29,078 nt of DNA from CAIKZZ01 sp035524595 (GCA_035524595.1 DATKOP010000033.1:1-29078); one strand, 5' to 3'; counted from the first letter of the stretch, positions 15,593 to 26,087 are shown. A program made the numbers and translations. The notes: a model not told the origin generated them from the sequence alone.

Positions 15593-16906
15593 ATGTCCGG
15601 CTACTACCTGCGGCTCGCCTGGCTCAGCCTGAAGCGCACGCCGGCGATCACGCTGCTGATGATCGGCGCGATCGCGCTCGGCATCGGCGCGACCACCACC
15701 ACGCTGACCGTCTACCACCGCATGTCGACCAACCCGATCGCGCACCGCAACGACGTGCTGCGCGCGGTGACGATCGACAACTGGTCGGCCGACCGGCCCT
15801 TCGACGAGGAGCACCCGGACCGGCCGCCGACCGAGCTCACCTACCGCGACGCGGTCGCGATCGCGGCCGGCGCGCCCGCCGCGCGCATCGTCGCGATGCG
15901 CAAGACCTCGCTGACCGCCGAGCCCGGTGCCGGCCGGCCGCCCTTCCTGGTCGAGGCGCGGCTCGCGACCCGCGACTTCTTCCCGATGTTCGACGTGCCG
16001 TTCGCCTACGGCACCGGCTGGGACGCGCGCGCCGACCGCGACGGCGAGCCGGTCGTGGTGCTGTCGAAGGAGACCAACGGCAAGCTGTTCGGCGGCGAGA
16101 ACAGCGTCGGCCGCGTGCTCAGGCTGGACGGGCGCGAGTACCGCGTCATCGGCGTGCTCGCCGACTGGCAGCCGACGCCGAAGTTCTACGACCTCAACAA
16201 CGGCGACTACGACACGCCGGAGGACCTGTTCCTGCCGTTCGCGCTCGGCGCGGCGCTCGAGATGCAGCCGGCCGGCAACGTCAACTGCTGGAAGACCGAG
16301 ACGCTGGCCGGCATCCGCGACCTGTTCGGCTCGGAGTGCATCTGGCACCAGCTGTGGGCGGAGCTGCGCACGCCGGCCGAGGTCGAGCGCTTCCAGGCCT
16401 GGCTCGACGGCTACGTCGCCGAGCAGCGCAAGCTCGGCCGCTTCGCGCGCAAGAGCAACAACCGCCTGTACACGGTCGACGAGTGGCTGACGCGCCACGA
16501 GGTCGTCGGCCGCGACAGCCGCGTGCTGCTGCTGGTGTCGTTCGCCTTCCTCGCGGTCTGCGTGCTCAACGTCGTCGGGCTGCTGCTGTCGCGCTTCCTG
16601 GGCGCGGCCGGCGCGAGCGCGATCCGGCGCGCGCTCGGCGCGAGCCGCGGCGAGATCTTCCGCCAGCACCTCGTCGAGGTCGGGGCGGTGGGCGCGCTCG
16701 CCGGCCTCGGCGGGCTGGCGCTCGGCGCGCTCGGGCTCAGGGCGCTGCAGCAGCTGTACGGCAGCTACGACCGCCTCACGCAGCTCGACCTGTCGATGAT
16801 CCTGGCGGCGATCGCGCTCGCGGTGCTGGCCGGCGTGCTGGCCGGCCTCTATCCCGCGTGGCGCATCTGCCGCGTGCAGCCGGCCGGCTACCTGAAGACC
16901 CAGTAG
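15593..16906 (+). CDS. MacB/FtsX-like ABC permease, subunit 1
   Basis: 437 residues with four predicted membrane helices (about 18-38, 311-334, 363-385, 401-423) and a large periplasmic MacB-PCD-type domain between helices 1 and 2, the standard topology. The C-terminal part carries the FtsX-family coupling sequence AIRRALGASRGEIFRQHLVE, which contacts the ATPase. It is a half-transporter paired with the next gene. The periplasmic domain holds isolated cysteines (NCWKTE and SECIWH segments) that could form a disulfide. The ATG is 7 bp after the ATPase stop triplet region with GGCGGCG as a weak ribosome site; translation is probably coupled. Confidence 0.9.
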   Translation: MSGYYLRLAWLSLKRTPAITLLMIGAIALGIGATTTTLTVYHRMSTNPIAHRNDVLRAVTIDNWSADRPFDEEHPDRPPTELTYRDAVAIAAGAPAARIVAMRKTSLTAEPGAGRPPFLVEARLATRDFFPMFDVPFAYGTGWDARADRDGEPVVVLSKETNGKLFGGENSVGRVLRLDGREYRVIGVLADWQPTPKFYDLNNGDYDTPEDLFLPFALGAALEMQPAGNVNCWKTETLAGIRDLFGSECIWHQLWAELRTPAEVERFQAWLDGYVAEQRKLGRFARKSNNRLYTVDEWLTRHEVVGRDSRVLLLVSFAFLAVCVLNVVGLLLSRFLGAAGASAIRRALGASRGEIFRQHLVEVGAVGALAGLGGLALGALGLRALQQLYGSYDRLTQLDLSMILAAIALAVLAGVLAGLYPAWRICRVQPAGYLKTQ

Positions 16907-16924
16907 CGAGCGAGGAGCCCCGCC

Positions 16925-18133
16925 ATGGAAATCCGCCCCATCCTGTCGGCGCTGCTCAGGAACCGCACCGGCGCGCTGCTGGTCGGGCTGCAGGTCGCGA
17001 TCACGCTGGCGGTGATCGCCAACGCGTTCTTCATCATCGAGCGGCGCCTCGAGACGATCCGCCGCCCGACCGGCATCGACACGCCGAACCTGATCTTCGC
17101 CGAGAGCGAGGGCTACACGCCCGACTACCAGCAGGCGGCGACGCTGAACGACGACCTCGCGCTGCTGAAGGGCGTGCCGGGCGTGGTGGCGGTCACGGTC
17201 ACGAACTCGGTGCCGCTGTCGGGCGGCGGCAGCGCCAACGGCTACCAGACGACCGCCGACCCGAAGGCGGCGCCGATCGGCGGCAACTACTTCGAGGTCA
17301 ACGCCGACTTCATCGACGCCTTCGGCCTCAGGCTGGTCGCCGGCCGCAGCTTCAGGCCGGAGGAGTTCGTGCCGGTGCCCGCCAACAACGACCTGCCGCC
17401 GGTGGTGATCATCACCGAGAGCATGGCCAAGGCGCTGTTCGCCGGCGAGCCGGCGCTCGGCCGGCGGGTCTACGAGCAGAGCGGCAAGTCGGCCGAGATC
17501 ATCGGCATCGTCGCCGACCTGCAGGGCTCGTGGCTCGGCAACACGCGCCCCGGCCCGAGCGACATCGTGTTCCACCCGAACGGCGGTCTCGGCCGCAGCT
17601 GGGTCTACGTGGTGCGCACCCGCCCGGGCGAGCGCGACCGGCTGGTCCCGGAGATCGAGAAGCTGCTGAACGGCAGCGGCCACGGCCGCGCGATCATCTG
17701 GGTGCGGACGCACGAGTACTGGCTGACGCGCACCTTCCGCGCCGACCGCCGCATGGTCGTGTTCCTGTCGACGCTGGTGATCCTGATGACCGCGGTGACC
17801 GCGCTCGGCATCGTCGGCCTCGCCACCTTCCACGTGAACTCGCGCCGCAAGCAGATCGGCACCCGGCGCGCGCTCGGCGCCCGTCGCAGCGACATCGTCC
17901 GCTACTTCCTGATCGAGAACGCCATGCTCGGCGGTGCGGGCGTCGTCGTCGGCACGCTGCTCGCCTACGCCGGCAGCAGCTGGCTGACGCGCGCGTTCCA
18001 GATGCCGCCGCTGCCGCCCGGCTACGTGCTGGCGAGCGCCGGCGCGCTGCTGCTGCTCGGCCAGCTGGCGGTGCTGTGGCCGGCGCGGCGGGCCGGGGCG
18101 ATCGACCCGGCGGTCGCGACCCGCACCATCTAG
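16925..18133 (+). CDS. MacB/FtsX-like ABC permease, subunit 2
   Basis: 402 residues with the same plan as the preceding gene but a divergent sequence. Helix 1 is about 17-37, the periplasmic domain about 45-270 (including GLRLVAGRSFRPEEF and PALGRRVYEQSG, typical MacB-PCD blocks), and helices 2-4 about 277-302, 332-354 and 367-386. The coupling segment reads QIGTRRALGARRSDIVRYFL. Paired non-identical permeases suggest a heterodimer like LolC/LolE rather than the MacB homodimer. GAGGAG lies 8 nt before the ATG. This is the last structural gene of the sigma54 operon; 78 bp with a separate -10-like element follow. Confidence 0.9.
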   Translation: MEIRPILSALLRNRTGALLVGLQVAITLAVIANAFFIIERRLETIRRPTGIDTPNLIFAESEGYTPDYQQAATLNDDLALLKGVPGVVAVTVTNSVPLSGGGSANGYQTTADPKAAPIGGNYFEVNADFIDAFGLRLVAGRSFRPEEFVPVPANNDLPPVVIITESMAKALFAGEPALGRRVYEQSGKSAEIIGIVADLQGSWLGNTRPGPSDIVFHPNGGLGRSWVYVVRTRPGERDRLVPEIEKLLNGSGHGRAIIWVRTHEYWLTRTFRADRRMVVFLSTLVILMTAVTALGIVGLATFHVNSRRKQIGTRRALGARRSDIVRYFLIENAMLGGAGVVVGTLLAYAGSSWLTRAFQMPPLPPGYVLASAGALLLLGQLAVLWPARRAGAIDPAVATRTI

Positions 18134-18150
18134 CGCGGCGGCGCTACACT
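18132..18150 (+). promoter_or_regulatory. Putative promoter of the sigma54 activator gene (-10 TACACT)
   Basis: TACACT (18145-18150, 4/6) predicts +1 near 18157 and a leader of about 55 nt. AGCGC(N4)GCGCT is an inverted repeat at 18132-18145 just upstream. A second dyad, GCGGGC-GCC-GCCCGC (18175-18189), would fold in the leader. Separate low-level transcription of the activator would be needed before it can switch on the operon. Confidence 0.35.
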
Positions 18151-18211
18151 GGCGGGCGACGCGGACTCGCCCGGGCGGGCGCCGCCCGCGTCGCGACTGC
18201 CGGAGCCGCGG

Positions 18212-19546
<1,335 letters not shown>

Positions 19547-19555
19547 GGAGTACCG

Positions 19556-20026
19556 ATGGAACGCTTCACGATCTCCCTCGACGACGAGCTGGCGCGCGAG
19601 TTCGACGCCTTCATCGCCGCCCGCGGCCACGCCAACAGGAGCGAAGCGGTGCGCGACCTGATCCGCGCGCGCCTCGAGGCCGAGCGCCAGGCGGACAGCG
19701 GCGGGCACTGCGTCGCGAGCCTCTCGTACGTCTACAACCACCACGAGCGCGAGCTCGCCGAGCGCCTCGCCGAGCACCAGCACGCGCAGCACGACCTGAC
19801 GGTCGCGAGCCTGCACGTGCACCTCGACCACGAGAACTGCCTCGAGAGCGTGATCCTGCAGGGCCCGACCGCCGCGGTGCGCGGCCTCGCGGGGCGCCTC
19901 AGCGCCGAGCCGGGCGTGCGGCACGGCTCGCTGAACGTCGTCAGCGTGGAAAAGACCGAGCGCCATACGCACGCCCCGTACGCGCCCGGCCGCCAGCCGC
20001 ACGTGCACCTCAAGCCGCGCTACTGA
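19556..20026 (+). CDS. nikR: Nickel-responsive regulator NikR with His-rich C-terminal tail
   Basis: 156 residues. The N-terminus MERFTISLDDELAREFDAFI with NRSEAVRDLIR is a ribbon-helix-helix DNA-binding domain, and the rest is an ACT-like tetramerisation/metal domain. All four high-affinity Ni(II) ligands of E. coli NikR are present at the same numbers: H76, H87 and H89 (LHVHLDHENC) and C95. Nickel-bound NikR represses uptake genes. The protein is longer than E. coli NikR (133 residues): after NVVSVEKTE a tail HTHAPYAPGRQPHVHLKPRY adds four histidines. The transporter downstream has a NikR box in its promoter. GAGGAG precedes the ATG at ideal distance, and the gene follows the sigma54 activator by only 9 bp, so it may be read with it. 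Confidence 0.95.
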   Translation: MERFTISLDDELAREFDAFIAARGHANRSEAVRDLIRARLEAERQADSGGHCVASLSYVYNHHERELAERLAEHQHAQHDLTVASLHVHLDHENCLESVILQGPTAAVRGLAGRLSAEPGVRHGSLNVVSVEKTERHTHAPYAPGRQPHVHLKPRY

Positions 20027-20066
20027 GGCTGCGGAAAACCGAGGCGCCGCGGGCCGCCGCCGGGCC

Positions 20067-20095
20067 TAGTATGAACGCCGGCGAAATCCTCATAC
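20067..20095 (+). promoter_or_regulatory. NikR operator overlapping the -10 of the nickel transporter gene
   Basis: GTATGA (20069-20074) and TCATAC (20090-20095) are perfect E. coli-type NikR half-sites in inverted orientation, separated by 15 bp (16 bp in the E. coli nik operator). The left half overlaps a -10-like TAGTAT (20067-20072), so bound Ni-NikR should block initiation near 20079. CGGGCC is repeated directly at 20050-20055 and 20061-20066, with 11-bp spacing. Confidence 0.85.
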
Positions 20096-20104
20096 GGGGC
20101 CCCC

Positions 20105-20926
20105 GTGCCGTCCCTGCCGACCGACTTCGGCGCGCTGACGCTGGTGGTGTTCCTGCTCGGCGCCCGCCACGGGCTCGACGCGGACCACCTCGCGACCATC
20201 GATGGCCTGACCCGCGTCGGCAGCCGCCGCGGCGCGCGCCACGCGCGCTTCGCGGGCGCGCTGTTCTCGCTCGGCCACGGCGCGGTGGTGGTGGCGATCG
20301 CGGCGCTGGTGGGCGCCTGGTCGGCGCGCTGGCAGACCCCGGCCTGGCTCGAGCAGAGCGGCCTCTGGATCTCGGTCTTCTTCCTGACGCTGCTCGGCGT
20401 CGTCAACCTGCGCGCGGTGCTGGTCGCGGCGCCCTCCGAGGTGGTCGCGCCGGTCGGCATCAAGGGCCGCTTCCTCGGCCGGCTCGCGGGCGCCGACCGC
20501 CCGGCGACGGTGCTCCTGGTCGGGGCGCTGTTCGCGCTGTCCTTCGACACGATCAGCCAGGCGGCGCTGTTCGCCGTGGCCGGCGCGCGCTTCGGCGGCG
20601 TGCCGAACGCGCTCGTGCTCGGCTCGACCTTCCTCGCCGGGATGCTGCTGACCGACGGCTGCAACGGCCTCCTGATCGCGCGGCTCCTCAACCGCTCCGA
20701 CGCGCTCGCGCGCGTCGCCTCGCGCGCCATGGGGCTCGCGGTCGGCGTCTCGAGCCTCGCGGTCGCGGCGCTCGGCGTCGCGCGCGCCGCGGCGCCCGCG
20801 TTCGCGGCCTGGAGCGCGGGCCGCGAGCTCGAGTTCGGCGCCGCGGTGATCGCGCTCGTCGTCGGCAGCTTCGTCGGCGGGCGCTGGCTCGCGCGGCGCC
20901 GCCCGGCGCTCGGCCGGGCCGCCTGA
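20105..20926 (+). CDS. NiCoT-family nickel/cobalt permease (HoxN/NixA type)
   Basis: A 273-residue inner-membrane protein with about 7-8 hydrophobic helices. The family signature in helix 2 reads RHGLDADHLATID (residues 21-33, the H-x4-DH metal motif), followed by LFSLGHGAVVV (the LGHSxVV block) and FALSFDTISQAALF (the FDT block), so the nickel/cobalt path residues are intact. It imports Ni2+ (or Co2+) with high affinity. GTG 20105 is the start that puts the signature at the normal distance; ACGGGG is a weak ribosome site. It has its own promoter under a NikR box, directly behind nikR, which fixes its role as regulated nickel uptake. No nickel enzyme (urease, hydrogenase, Ni-SOD) is in the window. 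Confidence 0.9.
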   Translation: MPSLPTDFGALTLVVFLLGARHGLDADHLATIDGLTRVGSRRGARHARFAGALFSLGHGAVVVAIAALVGAWSARWQTPAWLEQSGLWISVFFLTLLGVVNLRAVLVAAPSEVVAPVGIKGRFLGRLAGADRPATVLLVGALFALSFDTISQAALFAVAGARFGGVPNALVLGSTFLAGMLLTDGCNGLLIARLLNRSDALARVASRAMGLAVGVSSLAVAALGVARAAAPAFAAWSAGRELEFGAAVIALVVGSFVGGRWLARRRPALGRAA

Positions 20927-20937
20927 GCGCCGGCTCG

Positions 20938-20963
20938 CGGGGCCGGCGGGCCCCGGCTATGCT
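20938..20963 (+). promoter_or_regulatory. Inverted repeat plus -10 (TATGCT) before the histidine kinase gene
   Basis: CGGGGCC-GGCG-GGCCCCG (20938-20955) is a perfect 7-bp stem with a 4-nt loop just after the transporter stop codon; with no T-run it is at best a weak terminator. TATGCT (20958-20963, 4/6) follows 2 nt later and predicts +1 near 20970, 3 nt before the kinase ATG. Confidence 0.4.
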
Positions 20964-20972
20964 CGCGGCGCA

Positions 20973-22328
20973 ATGGCAGCGCGCAAGGCCTCGTCGTTCT
21001 CCTTCGCCGGGATGCTGGCGCTGCTGGTGGCCGGCGCGCTCGCCGCCGGCGTCGCGCTCGCGCTCGGCCTCGCGGCGCTGCTCGGCAGCGGGCCGGCGGG
21101 CGCGCTGCTCGCGCTCTTGGTCGGCCTGCCGCTGGCGGCGCTCGGCGCGCGCGCGGCCGCGCGGCCCTGGATCCGCTTCCTCGGCGCGCTCGCCGACGGC
21201 CTCGCGAGCCTCAAGGACGGCGACTTCAGCCTGAGCCTCGCGCGGCCGCGCGGCCTGCCGGAGGCCGCGCCGCTGGCGGCGGCCTACAACGGCCTCGGCG
21301 AGCGCTTCCGCGCCGAGCGCCAGACGCTGCTGCAGCGCGAGCTCTTGCTCGACACGGTGATCCAGGCGACGCCGCTCGCGCTGGTGCTGACCAACGACGC
21401 CGGCATCGTGATCTACTCGAACCTCGCGGCGCGGCGCCTGTTCCAGGACGGCCGGCCGCTCGAGGGCCACGGCTTCAACGCGCTCGTCGAGGCGGCCGAC
21501 GCGGCGCTGCGCGAGGCGATCGCCGGCGGGCAGGACACGCTGTTCACGATGCGGGTCGCGGCCGAGGCCGAGATCTTCCACCTCAGCCTCAGGCACTTCA
21601 CGCTGAACGCGCGCTCGCACCACCTGTACCTGCTCAAGCAGCTGACCCGCGAGCTGAACGCGCAGGAGGTGGCGAGCTGGAAGAAGGTGATCCGCGTGAT
21701 CGCGCACGAGCTCAACAACTCGCTGGCGCCGATCTCCTCGCTGGCGCACTCCGGGCGCGCGCTCGCGCGCAGCCCGGAGCCGGCGGCGCTCGAGCGCGTG
21801 TTCGGCACGATCGCCGAGCGCGCGCAGCACCTGCACAGCTTCATCGACGGCTACGCGCGCTTCGCCAAGCTGCCGCGGCCGCGGCCGGAGCCCGTCGCCT
21901 GGCCGGCCTTCGTCGAGCGCCTCAAGGCCACGCTGCGCTTCACGCTCGAGGGCGCGCTGCCGGCGGCGCCCGGCTGGTTCGACCCGGCGCAGCTCGAGCA
22001 GGTGCTGATCAACCTGCTCAAGAACGCGCACGAGTCGGGCTCGGCGCCGTCCGCGGTAGGGGTCCGGGTGAGCGAGCGCGCGGGCGGCATCGAGATCGCG
22101 GTCGCCGACCGCGGCCCGGGCATGCCGGCGGCGGTGCGCGAGCATGCGCTCGTGCCGTTCTTCTCGACCAAGCCGGAAGGCACCGGCCTCGGGCTCACGC
22201 TCAGCCGCGAGATCGTCGAGGCGCACGGCGGGCGGCTCGAGCTGCGCGCGCGCGCGGGCGGCGGCACGCAGGTGCACGTCTGGCTGCCGGGCGCGGCCGC
22301 GGCGGCGGCCGACCCCAACTTGACATAA
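20973..22328 (+). CDS. NtrY-like PAS sensor histidine kinase
   Basis: 451 residues. Two N-terminal membrane helices (about 12-35 and 40-60) with almost no periplasmic loop, a HAMP-like linker (ALADGLASLKDGDFSLSLA), a PAS domain (about 122-220, ATPLALVLTNDAGIVIYSNLAA), an H-box VIAHELNNSLAPISSLAHSG with H245, N-box LINLLKNAHESG, DRGPGMP and GTGLGLTLS. The HELNNSLAPI form is typical of NtrY-related kinases that work with sigma54-type regulators. That makes the activator at 18212 its natural partner, although nikR and the permease gene lie between. With nearly no periplasmic part it likely senses membrane or cytosolic state. The ATG at 20973 lacks a Shine-Dalgarno; a start at the later Met (21012) would remove only 13 residues. 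Confidence 0.9.
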   Translation: MAARKASSFSFAGMLALLVAGALAAGVALALGLAALLGSGPAGALLALLVGLPLAALGARAAARPWIRFLGALADGLASLKDGDFSLSLARPRGLPEAAPLAAAYNGLGERFRAERQTLLQRELLLDTVIQATPLALVLTNDAGIVIYSNLAARRLFQDGRPLEGHGFNALVEAADAALREAIAGGQDTLFTMRVAAEAEIFHLSLRHFTLNARSHHLYLLKQLTRELNAQEVASWKKVIRVIAHELNNSLAPISSLAHSGRALARSPEPAALERVFGTIAERAQHLHSFIDGYARFAKLPRPRPEPVAWPAFVERLKATLRFTLEGALPAAPGWFDPAQLEQVLINLLKNAHESGSAPSAVGVRVSERAGGIEIAVADRGPGMPAAVREHALVPFFSTKPEGTGLGLTLSREIVEAHGGRLELRARAGGGTQVHVWLPGAAAAAADPNLT

Positions 22329-22370
22329 GCCGTTGCCTGACGCGGCCGAGACGCCTCTAGGGGAATCGCT

Positions 22371-22409
22371 TACTATTGCGCCCCCCGGGACTCAGGGACA
22401 GTGTCCCGG
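22371..22409 (+). promoter_or_regulatory. Putative promoter (-10 TACTAT) and GGGAC/GTCCC dyads before a small gene
   Basis: In the 104 bp between kinase stop and small ORF, TACTAT (22371-22376) suggests a start near 22383. Immediately after are CCGGGAC (22385-22391), GGGACA-G-TGTCCC (22395-22407) and GTCCCGG (22403-22409): two overlapping inverted repeats sharing the right arm. They could be an operator or alternative leader hairpins. Confidence 0.35.
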
Positions 22410-22432
22410 CCAACTCACAGGCGTCCGCTCGC

Positions 22433-22630
22433 ATGAAGCCACTAGACACGCTGACCCGTTTCGCGACCGTGCGGCTCATGGCCGAGGCAGCCAACGACGC
22501 GCGGCACCCGGCCGGCGCCGCGGCCGCGGTCGAGCCCGCCGCGCGGCCGTCCGGCTGGGACCCCTTCGAGGTCTGGCGCACGCGGGTCCGTGACGCGCGT
22601 CGTGACGCGCAAGGCCCGTCCGGCGCCTGA
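22433..22630 (+). CDS. Small hypothetical protein, 65 aa
   Basis: A short frame beginning MKPLDTLTRFATVRLMAEA and ending with WDPFEVWRTRVRDARRDAQG. I cannot assign a function. The WDPFEVWRTRV stretch resembles the conserved tail of small uncharacterised proteobacterial proteins with a DPxxVWxTRV-like motif. Together with a promoter-like sequence upstream and a 9-bp inverted repeat 20 nt after the stop, this supports a real gene. No signal peptide or membrane segment is evident; the N-terminal half could be one amphipathic helix. The ATG lacks a strong Shine-Dalgarno. An upstream in-frame start near 22376 would lie on the -10, so the ATG is preferred. Confidence 0.5.
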   Translation: MKPLDTLTRFATVRLMAEAANDARHPAGAAAAVEPAARPSGWDPFEVWRTRVRDARRDAQGPSGA

Positions 22631-22650
22631 GCCCGGCGCGGGCCGATTCC

Positions 22651-22678
22651 GTGCGCCGCCGCGCAGTTCGCGGCGCAC
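22651..22678 (+). terminator. Terminator-like inverted repeat after the small gene
   Basis: GTGCGCCGC (22651-22659) and GCGGCGCAC (22670-22678) form a perfect 9-bp stem with a 10-nt loop, 20 nt after the small gene's stop. It lacks a T-run (CCCCGGTGTTAAC follows), so intrinsic strength is uncertain. Confidence 0.45.
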
Positions 22679-22716
22679 CCCCGGTGTTAACTGGACATAT
22701 TGACGGGACACCGAGG

Positions 22717-23970
<1,254 letters not shown>

Positions 23971-23982
23971 GGCCGGCCGCGC

Positions 23983-26061
23983 TCAGGCGCGCCCGAGCGG
24001 CAGGCTGCGCCGGCGCGCGCCGGTGAGCCGGTAGAACGCGTTCGCGACCGCCGGCGCGACCGCCGGCACCGGCGGCTCGCCGGCCCCGCCGACCGGCTCC
24101 GAGGGGCTCTCGAGCAGCACCACGTCGATGGCCGGCGCCTCGCCGAGCGACAACAGCGGGTAGTCGTCGAAGTTGCGCTCGCGCACCCGGCCGGCCTCGA
24201 GCGAGATCCGCTCCTTGAGCGCGGCCGAGAGCGCCATCGTCATGCCGCCTTCCACCTGCGCGCGCACCAGCGCCGGGTTGACCGCGGTGCCGCAGTCGAA
24301 GGCGCAGGTCAGCTTGCGCACGCGCGGCGCGCCATCCGCGCCGCGCTCGGCCTCGGCGACCACCGCGACGTAGCTGCGCCAGCCCGCGAAGGCCGCGAGC
24401 CCGAGCGCGCGGCCGGCCGGCTGCGACCAGCCGGTGCGCGCCGCGACCGCCTCGAGCACGCGCTGGGTGCGCGGCTCGCGTGCCGCGAGCTTCAGCCGGT
24501 AGGCGAGCGGCTCGGCGCCGGCGCGCTCGGCGAGCTCGTCGACGAAGCTCTCGACGAAGAAGCAGGTCAGGCTCGCGTCGACCGAACGCCAGGCGCCGAT
24601 CGGCAGCGCCGACCTGTGCTCGCCGGCCTCGACCAGCACCGGGTCGAGCGCGTACCAGGGCGCGTGCAGGCCGTTGATCACGGTGTCGTTGGTGGCCGCG
24701 GTGCGGGCGCGGATCGCGGTCGGCAGGCCCGCGGCGTCGAGCGCCGCGCGCAGCCAGGCGTTGCAGGCCGGCCGGTAGAAGCCGTGCTGCAGGTCCTCGG
24801 CGCGGTCCCAGACGAGCTGCACCGGCCCGCCGGCGGCGCGCGCCACCAGCGCCGCCTGCACCGCATAGTCGACCTTGAGGCGGCGGCCGAAGCCGCCGCC
24901 GATGCGGGTGGTGTGCACCCGCACGCGCGCGAGCGGCAGGCCGAGCGCGGCCGCGACCGCGCGCTGGGCGTCGGTCTGGTGCTGGGTCGGCGTCCAGAGC
25001 TCGGCCGAGTCCGTCGTGACGAGCGCGAGCGTGTTCTGCGGCTCCAGCGTCGCGTGCGACAGCAGCTGGCCGCGGTAGCGCTGCTCGAACACCGCCGGCG
25101 CCGCCGCGAGCGCGCCGGCCACCCGCGCCCGGTAGGCGCCGAGCGGCATCGAGGTGTTGGCCGGGTGCCCGGGCAGGTCGTCGCGCGCGAGCATCGCCTC
25201 GAGCTCGGCCTCGATGCCCGCCGAGCCGAGCGTGCCGGCCGGCGGGTCCCAGACCGGCGCCAGCGCCGCGAGGCCGCGCGCCGCGTGCCAGGTGGTGTCG
25301 CCCACGACCGCGACCGCGTCGGCGAGCCGCACCACGAGGCGCACGCCCGGCAGCCGGCGCGCGGGCGCCTCGTCGAGCTCGCGCAGGTGGCCACCGAACA
25401 CCGGGCACTGCGCGATCGCCGCGTAGCGCTGGCCGGGGAGGCGCGTGTCGATGCCGTAGGCGAGGGCGCCCTCGACGATCGCGCGCTGGCCGGGGCGCTG
25501 CAGCGGCAGCCCGATCACGCGCCAGTCGGCGCGCTCCTTGAGGTGCACCTCGGCCGGCAGCGGCTGGCGCGCCGCCGCCTCGGCGAGCGCGCCGTAGCGC
25601 AGCCGGTCGCGGCCGTTCGGGTGCACGACCGCCCCGGCGTCGGTGCGGCAGCCCTCGGCCGACACCGACCAGCGCTCGGCGGCGGCCGCGACGAGGAGCG
25701 CACGCGCCGTCGCGCCGAGCCGCCGCCAGTCGTCGAACAGCGGCCGGATGCTGCCGCTGCCGCCGGTGTAGAACGAGTCCTTGAGGAGGAAGCGCGGCTC
25801 CATCGCCGCGGTCGTGGTCGTGAACGCGCCCGGCGGCAGGTCGAGCTCCTCGGCGACGAGCTGCGTGATGCCGAGCAGCGTGCCCTGGCCGAGCTCGGTG
25901 AACGGCACCTCGAGGAGCGCCGTGTCGTCGGCACGCAGCGTCAGCCAGGGATCCGCCCGGCGCGGCGCGTGCCGCCGGCGGGTCGCGAAGCCGAGCGCGA
26001 GCCCGGCGCCGGCGCTGACCGCCAGGACCAGGAAGCGACGGCGGTCGAGGCGCAGGGTCAT
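23983..26061 (-). CDS. Tat-exported molybdopterin oxidoreductase large subunit (isoquinoline 1-oxidoreductase beta / xanthine dehydrogenase family)
   Basis: 692 residues. A twin-arginine signal LDRRRFLVLAVSAGAG (residues 5-20) sends the folded protein to the periplasm. The body is the two-domain molybdenum-binding half of the xanthine oxidase family in IorB form, with LLEVPFTELGQGTLLGI near the start, ATLEPQNTLALV, IGGGFGRRLKVDY, PIGAWRSVDASLTCFFVESF, AFDCGTAVNPALV and the catalytic-Glu segment GAGEPPVPAVAPA (E about 662). IorB normally pairs with a small two-[2Fe-2S] subunit for hydroxylation of N-heterocycles or aldehyde oxidation, but no such gene adjoins it. ATG 26061 has GGAG upstream and puts the Tat motif right at the N-terminus; the open frame upstream is antisense to pyc and not coding. 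It is somewhat shorter than typical IorB proteins. Confidence 0.88.
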   Translation of the reverse strand: MTLRLDRRRFLVLAVSAGAGLALGFATRRRHAPRRADPWLTLRADDTALLEVPFTELGQGTLLGITQLVAEELDLPPGAFTTTTAAMEPRFLLKDSFYTGGSGSIRPLFDDWRRLGATARALLVAAAAERWSVSAEGCRTDAGAVVHPNGRDRLRYGALAEAAARQPLPAEVHLKERADWRVIGLPLQRPGQRAIVEGALAYGIDTRLPGQRYAAIAQCPVFGGHLRELDEAPARRLPGVRLVVRLADAVAVVGDTTWHAARGLAALAPVWDPPAGTLGSAGIEAELEAMLARDDLPGHPANTSMPLGAYRARVAGALAAAPAVFEQRYRGQLLSHATLEPQNTLALVTTDSAELWTPTQHQTDAQRAVAAALGLPLARVRVHTTRIGGGFGRRLKVDYAVQAALVARAAGGPVQLVWDRAEDLQHGFYRPACNAWLRAALDAAGLPTAIRARTAATNDTVINGLHAPWYALDPVLVEAGEHRSALPIGAWRSVDASLTCFFVESFVDELAERAGAEPLAYRLKLAAREPRTQRVLEAVAARTGWSQPAGRALGLAAFAGWRSYVAVVAEAERGADGAPRVRKLTCAFDCGTAVNPALVRAQVEGGMTMALSAALKERISLEAGRVRERNFDDYPLLSLGEAPAIDVVLLESPSEPVGGAGEPPVPAVAPAVANAFYRLTGARRRSLPLGRA

Positions 26062-26087
26062 CGGGGCTCCGCGACGGCGATCCGCCG

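Noticed and set aside
18175..18189. GCGGGC-GCC-GCCCGC dyad in the activator leader as an attenuator or riboswitch
   Set aside because: Short, no T-run, no competing structure that I can see; such dyads are frequent at this GC content.
22320..22325. TTGACA at the end of the kinase gene as a -35 box
   Set aside because: Nothing resembling a -10 lies 16-18 nt downstream; the TACTAT hexamer is too far away (45 nt).
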